Positions 35,617 through 38,315 of a stretch of 38,315 nucleotides of DNA are shown piece after piece. This DNA comes from Rhodospirillales bacterium (GTDB lineage: Bacteria; Pseudomonadota; Alphaproteobacteria; Rhodospirillales; UBA2165), in assembly GCA_028823885.1 (NCBI GenBank), contig JAPPFK010000207.1, positions 1 through 38,315 of the forward strand, written 5' to 3'. Positions within the stretch are counted from its first letter, which is position 1. Each line of letters starts with the position of its first letter. A program made the translations under genes and the position numbers. A model generated the notes under the pieces. It made no database searches, was not told the origin of the DNA, and worked only from the letters and a program-made list of their open reading frames with translations.

Positions 35617-36270
35617 ATGAACCAGGAGACTATATCAGATACCTGCCGGCTCTACCTGATAACGCCGCCGAAATTCGAGCTTTCCCGCTTCGCCGATGAC
35701 CTCGAGGCGGCCCTCGACGCCGGCGATGTGGGGTGCGTTCAGCTCCGCCTGAAGGACGCGGGCGACGACGACGTGCGCCAGGCCGCGGAAGCGCTGGCGC
35801 CGATCGCCCAGTCGCGGGACGTGGCGCTCATCATCAACGATCGGCCCGACCTTGCCGCCGAGACGGGATGCGACGGGGTCCATGTCGGCCAGGACGATGC
35901 GAGCTATGAGGAGGCGCGCGGTCTGCTGGGGACGGACGCCATCGTCGGCGTGACCTGTCACAACTCGAAACATCTGGCGATGACCGCCGCCGACGCAGGC
36001 GCCGACTATGTCGCGTTCGGCGCGTTCTTTCCGACCGCCACCAAGGATGCCAAAACCGCGGCGGAGCCGGAACTGCTTGCCGACTGGTCCGAAACCACGA
36101 CCGTACCCTGTGTCGCCATTGGCGGCATTACCCCGGAGAACTGCCCGCCGCTGATCCGCGCCGGCGCCGATTTTCTTGCCGTTGTTTCGGCGGTCTGGAC
36201 TCACCCGGACGGCCCCGGCGCGGGGGTCGAGGCGTTCAGCCGCGTGATCGCCGAATCCGTCATGGCCTAA
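35617..36270 (+). CDS. thiE: Thiamine phosphate synthase ThiE
   Basis: ThiE couples HMP-PP with the thiazole phosphate to give thiamine phosphate. The protein has 217 residues and is a TIM barrel: [11 protein letters not shown] at the first strand, [36 protein letters not shown] (key: NDR and HVGQDD), [23 protein letters not shown] and [15 protein letters not shown]. The phosphate-binding and pyrimidine contacts are in place. The Arg in QLRLKD stands where many ThiE have QYRxK. I chose ATG 35617; an earlier in-frame start at 35563 would overlap the VOC promoter. Confidence 0.92.
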   Translation: MNQETISDTCRLYLITPPKFELSRFADDLEAALDAGDVGCVQLRLKDAGDDDVRQAAEALAPIAQSRDVALIINDRPDLAAETGCDGVHVGQDDASYEEARGLLGTDAIVGVTCHNSKHLAMTAADAGADYVAFGAFFPTATKDAKTAAEPELLADWSETTTVPCVAIGGITPENCPPLIRAGADFLAVVSAVWTHPDGPGAGVEAFSRVIAESVMA

Positions 36271-36376
36271 AGTGGTCCGCCGTTGCCTGCCCGGCCCCCC
36301 GGTGATAGGTTCCGCGCCACTCGCCGGGGGCGACCCGGCAGCCATAATCCTAAGACGTGAGATCAGAGCCCAAGCC

Positions 36377-36946
36377 ATGAGAATCAACGGCAACGCCGTC
36401 CGCCCGGGGATGGTCATCGAACACCAGGGCCGCCTATGGCGCGCGGTAAAAATCCAGCATACCCAGCCCGGCAAGGGGGGCGCGTATCTGCAGGTGGAGT
36501 TGAAGGACATCCGCGACGGCACCAAGCTCAATGAACGGTTCCGGTCATCGGAAAATGTCGAGCGGGTTCGGTTGGATCAGAAAGAGTTTCAGTTCCTCTA
36601 CGGTGACGGGGATATGTTCACCTTCATGGATACCGAGACCTATGATCAGGTTTCGCTCAACAAGGACCTCATCGGCGAGGACCAGCTGGCATTTCTCCAG
36701 GACGGAATGAATGTCCAGGTGGAGAGCTTCGAGAACGAGCCGATCAGCGTCCAGTTGCCGGAGACCGTGACCCTCGAGGTCACCGAGGCCGACGCCGTCA
36801 TCAAGGGCCAAACCGCCGCCGCCTCCTACAAGCCCGCGGTGCTGGAAAACGGTGTCCGGGTGATGGTTCCGCCTCACGTCGAAATGGGTACCCGGATCGT
36901 CATCAATACGGCCGATCTCAGCTACGTGGAGCGGGCGAAGGACTAG
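36377..36946 (+). CDS. efp: Translation elongation factor P
   Basis: EF-P relieves ribosomes stalled at polyproline. The protein has 189 residues in three beta-barrel domains. The domain I loop [17 protein letters not shown] carries K33 at the tip that enters the peptidyl-transferase centre. The C-terminal signature [22 protein letters not shown] (residues about 164-185) is complete. Whether K33 is modified cannot be told; no epmA or dhs-like gene is in the window. It starts ATG 36377; the upstream 106 nt have no clear gene. suhB follows after 23 nt. Confidence 0.97.
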   Translation: MRINGNAVRPGMVIEHQGRLWRAVKIQHTQPGKGGAYLQVELKDIRDGTKLNERFRSSENVERVRLDQKEFQFLYGDGDMFTFMDTETYDQVSLNKDLIGEDQLAFLQDGMNVQVESFENEPISVQLPETVTLEVTEADAVIKGQTAAASYKPAVLENGVRVMVPPHVEMGTRIVINTADLSYVERAKD

Positions 36947-36969
36947 CCGCACCACCGGAGGGCGCGGCG

Positions 36970-37767
36970 ATGGCCAGCTACTCGGCAAACATGAACGTGA
37001 TGATGGGCGCGGCGCGCAAGGCCGCCGTCCGCCTCAAGCGCGACTACGGCGAGGTCGATCAGCTTCAGGTCTCCCGGAAGGGCCCCGCCGACTTCGTCAC
37101 CGCCGCCGACATTCGCACCGAAAAGATCCTGCGCGAGGAACTGGGCCGGGCGCGGCCCGACTTCGGATTTCTGATGGAGGAGAGCGGCGAGGAAGCGGGT
37201 TCCGACGCTGCCAAGCGGTGGATTGTCGACCCGGTGGACGGGACGACCAACTTCGTGCACGGGATCGCGCATTTCGCCATTTCCATTGCCCTTGAAGAAG
37301 ACGGCGAACTGACGGCCGGCATCGTCTTCGACCCCATCAACGAGCTGATGTTTTCAGCCGAGAAAGGCGCCGGCGCCATGCTCAATGACCGGCGTATCCG
37401 CGTCTCCGCCCGCCAGAGCCTTGCCGAGTCCCTGTTTGCCACCGGCATTCCCTTCAAAGGGCGCAAGGGACAGGACAATTTCCTGCCGGCGATGGAAGCG
37501 GTCATGAACCATTCGGCCGGCATCCGGCGTTTTGGCTCCGCGGCGCTCGACCTCGCTTATGTCGCCGCGGGCCGATACGAGGGATATTGGGAGAACGGCC
37601 TGCAAGCCTGGGATATCGCGGCCGGCATTGTTCTGGTCAGGGAGGCCGGAGGCCTGGTTTCCGAGGTGAATGGCGGTTCCGGAATGCTGTCGTCCGGAAG
37701 CATCCTGGCGGCAACACCCGCCCTGCACGGCACGTTGGGGAATCTGGTTCGCCGCGGCGAGCCATAA
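36970..37767 (+). CDS. suhB: Inositol monophosphatase family protein SuhB
   Basis: This 265-residue Mg-dependent, Li-sensitive type phosphatase has metal-binding residues in FLMEESGEE (E70/E71), WIVDPVDGTTNFVHG (D87, D90, G91-T92-T93) and QAWDIAAGIVLVREAGG (Asp near 213). E. coli SuhB also takes part in rRNA antitermination; that role is not established here. It lies 23 nt after efp on the same strand, an order common in alphaproteobacteria. The ATG at 36970 has GGAGG upstream. Confidence 0.93.
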   Translation: MASYSANMNVMMGAARKAAVRLKRDYGEVDQLQVSRKGPADFVTAADIRTEKILREELGRARPDFGFLMEESGEEAGSDAAKRWIVDPVDGTTNFVHGIAHFAISIALEEDGELTAGIVFDPINELMFSAEKGAGAMLNDRRIRVSARQSLAESLFATGIPFKGRKGQDNFLPAMEAVMNHSAGIRRFGSAALDLAYVAAGRYEGYWENGLQAWDIAAGIVLVREAGGLVSEVNGGSGMLSSGSILAATPALHGTLGNLVRRGEP

Positions 37768-37929
37768 TTTCGACACAAATTCGATTTACCAAGATTGGTG
37801 CGGCGCCCTGTGACGGCCCGACGGTTGTATGGATTCGCCCTCTTGGGTATCTTGGGATGTTGGCCAGCCGATCGCCTCCCGGCCTGTGGGCCGAAGGACA
37901 AAGAGTAATTGATGTAGAGGATCTCAGGG

Positions 37930-38315
37930 ATGATTGACGTCACATGCCCGTTTCGCCGGTCCGTCGACCGGATCGTTGCGCTCGCGATTGTTGGCGCCGT
38001 CGGTTTGGGCTCGGCCGTGATTCCTGGTGAAGCCTCGGCACAACTCAAGACTTCGGGCGGCAGCGGCAATGTTTTGGCTGATGAAAGTGTAACCGGCGGC
38101 GCCACCGGCGAACTGTTGCCGCCTCCGCCGGCCACGCCTCGGTCCAAGCTGCTGACACCGCGGCCGCCGACCGGCGCGCCGGTCGTCGAACAACCGCGTC
38201 CGCAAGTTACACTGACGCCGCCGTCTCGACGTCAGGCGCGCCGAACGCCACCGGCCCAGCCCGCCGCGCGGCCCGCGCCCCGGCCGAATGCACCGGCAGC
38301 CAGCCGGCCTGCGGC
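37930..38315 (+). CDS. Exported proline-rich protein, N-terminal part (cut by window edge)
   Basis: An open frame of 128 codons runs off the window with no stop. It starts MIDVTCPFRRSVDRIVALA, has a hydrophobic core IVALAIVGAVGLGSAV and a likely signal cleavage after EASAQ near residue 38. A Pro/Arg/Ala-rich stretch (LLPPPPATPRSKLLTPRPP and onwards) follows. In related genomes an OmpA-family protein with such a Pro-rich N-terminus often follows suhB, so that is my best guess, but the diagnostic C-terminal domain is outside the window. A GAGG lies about 10 nt before the ATG. Confidence 0.7.
   Translation, partial: MIDVTCPFRRSVDRIVALAIVGAVGLGSAVIPGEASAQLKTSGGSGNVLADESVTGGATGELLPPPPATPRSKLLTPRPPTGAPVVEQPRPQVTLTPPSRRQARRTPPAQPAARPAPRPNAPAASRPA

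Overview
The window is a 38.3 kb piece of a GC-rich chromosome, most likely from an alphaproteobacterium of the Rhodospirillales type. The evidence is gene order: yebC-ruvC-ruvA-ruvB-ybgC-tolQ-tolR-tolA-tolB-pal-cpoB-tilS-ftsH-folP-glmM, DUF4164-zapA-6S RNA-ygfA, and efp-suhB. The serC protein and its leader are also of the alphaproteobacterial type. The window has no rRNA, tRNA, transposase, integrase or CRISPR array that I could see.

Layout. (1) 1-474: 5' part of serC (minus strand) with a long structured leader and promoter (475-657). (2) 658-4744: an AT-richer island, all on the minus strand, holding hamA and hamB (a Hachiman anti-phage system: DUF1837 nuclease plus Ski2-like helicase) and a small GIY-YIG protein downstream. 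The island is bounded by two similar 40-bp segments (601-640 and 4571-4610). Each contains a promoter-like TTGAC(G/C)-N15-TATAGA and the start of a transcribed leader, so the defence operon appears to sit behind a diverged copy of the serC promoter. (3) 4745-8132: small-molecule enzymes (CMD-like protein, GFA-fold protein, FAD monooxygenase, GNAT acetyltransferase). (4) 8119-11669: a minus-strand operon of a tartrate/D-malate-type dehydrogenase, an SLC13-like anion permease with RCK_C domains, and a lectin-fold protein. (5) 11685-16496: alaX, a threonine dehydratase-like gene, thiD, glmM, folP. (6) 16493-28607: the long housekeeping block ftsH, tilS, cpoB, pal, tolB, tolA, tolR, tolQ, ybgC, ruvB, ruvA, ruvC, yebC, read right to left. 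(7) 28608-30260: an orphan TRAP-type solute-binding protein lacking a signal peptide, preceded by 12-bp iterated repeats and followed by an AT-rich non-coding stretch ending in a clean intrinsic terminator. (8) 30261-32501: YmdB-type phosphoesterase, ygfA, 6S RNA, zapA, DUF4164. (9) 32697-38315: gap, an AlkD-like protein, a small unknown, a VOC protein, thiE, efp, suhB, and the start of an exported proline-rich protein.

How the genes work together. Block 6 joins recombination (RuvABC) to envelope constriction (Tol-Pal), tRNA modification and membrane protein quality control, with one strong terminator separating pal from cpoB. The ncRNA between zapA and ygfA is recognised as 6S RNA from its position and its 14-bp closing helix. 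The most unusual part of the window is the Hachiman island: the adjacent GIY-YIG gene is a candidate extra component, and the promoter/leader duplication suggests how the island arrived and how it may be expressed. The serC leader itself can fold in two mutually exclusive ways, one of which hides the ribosome binding site.
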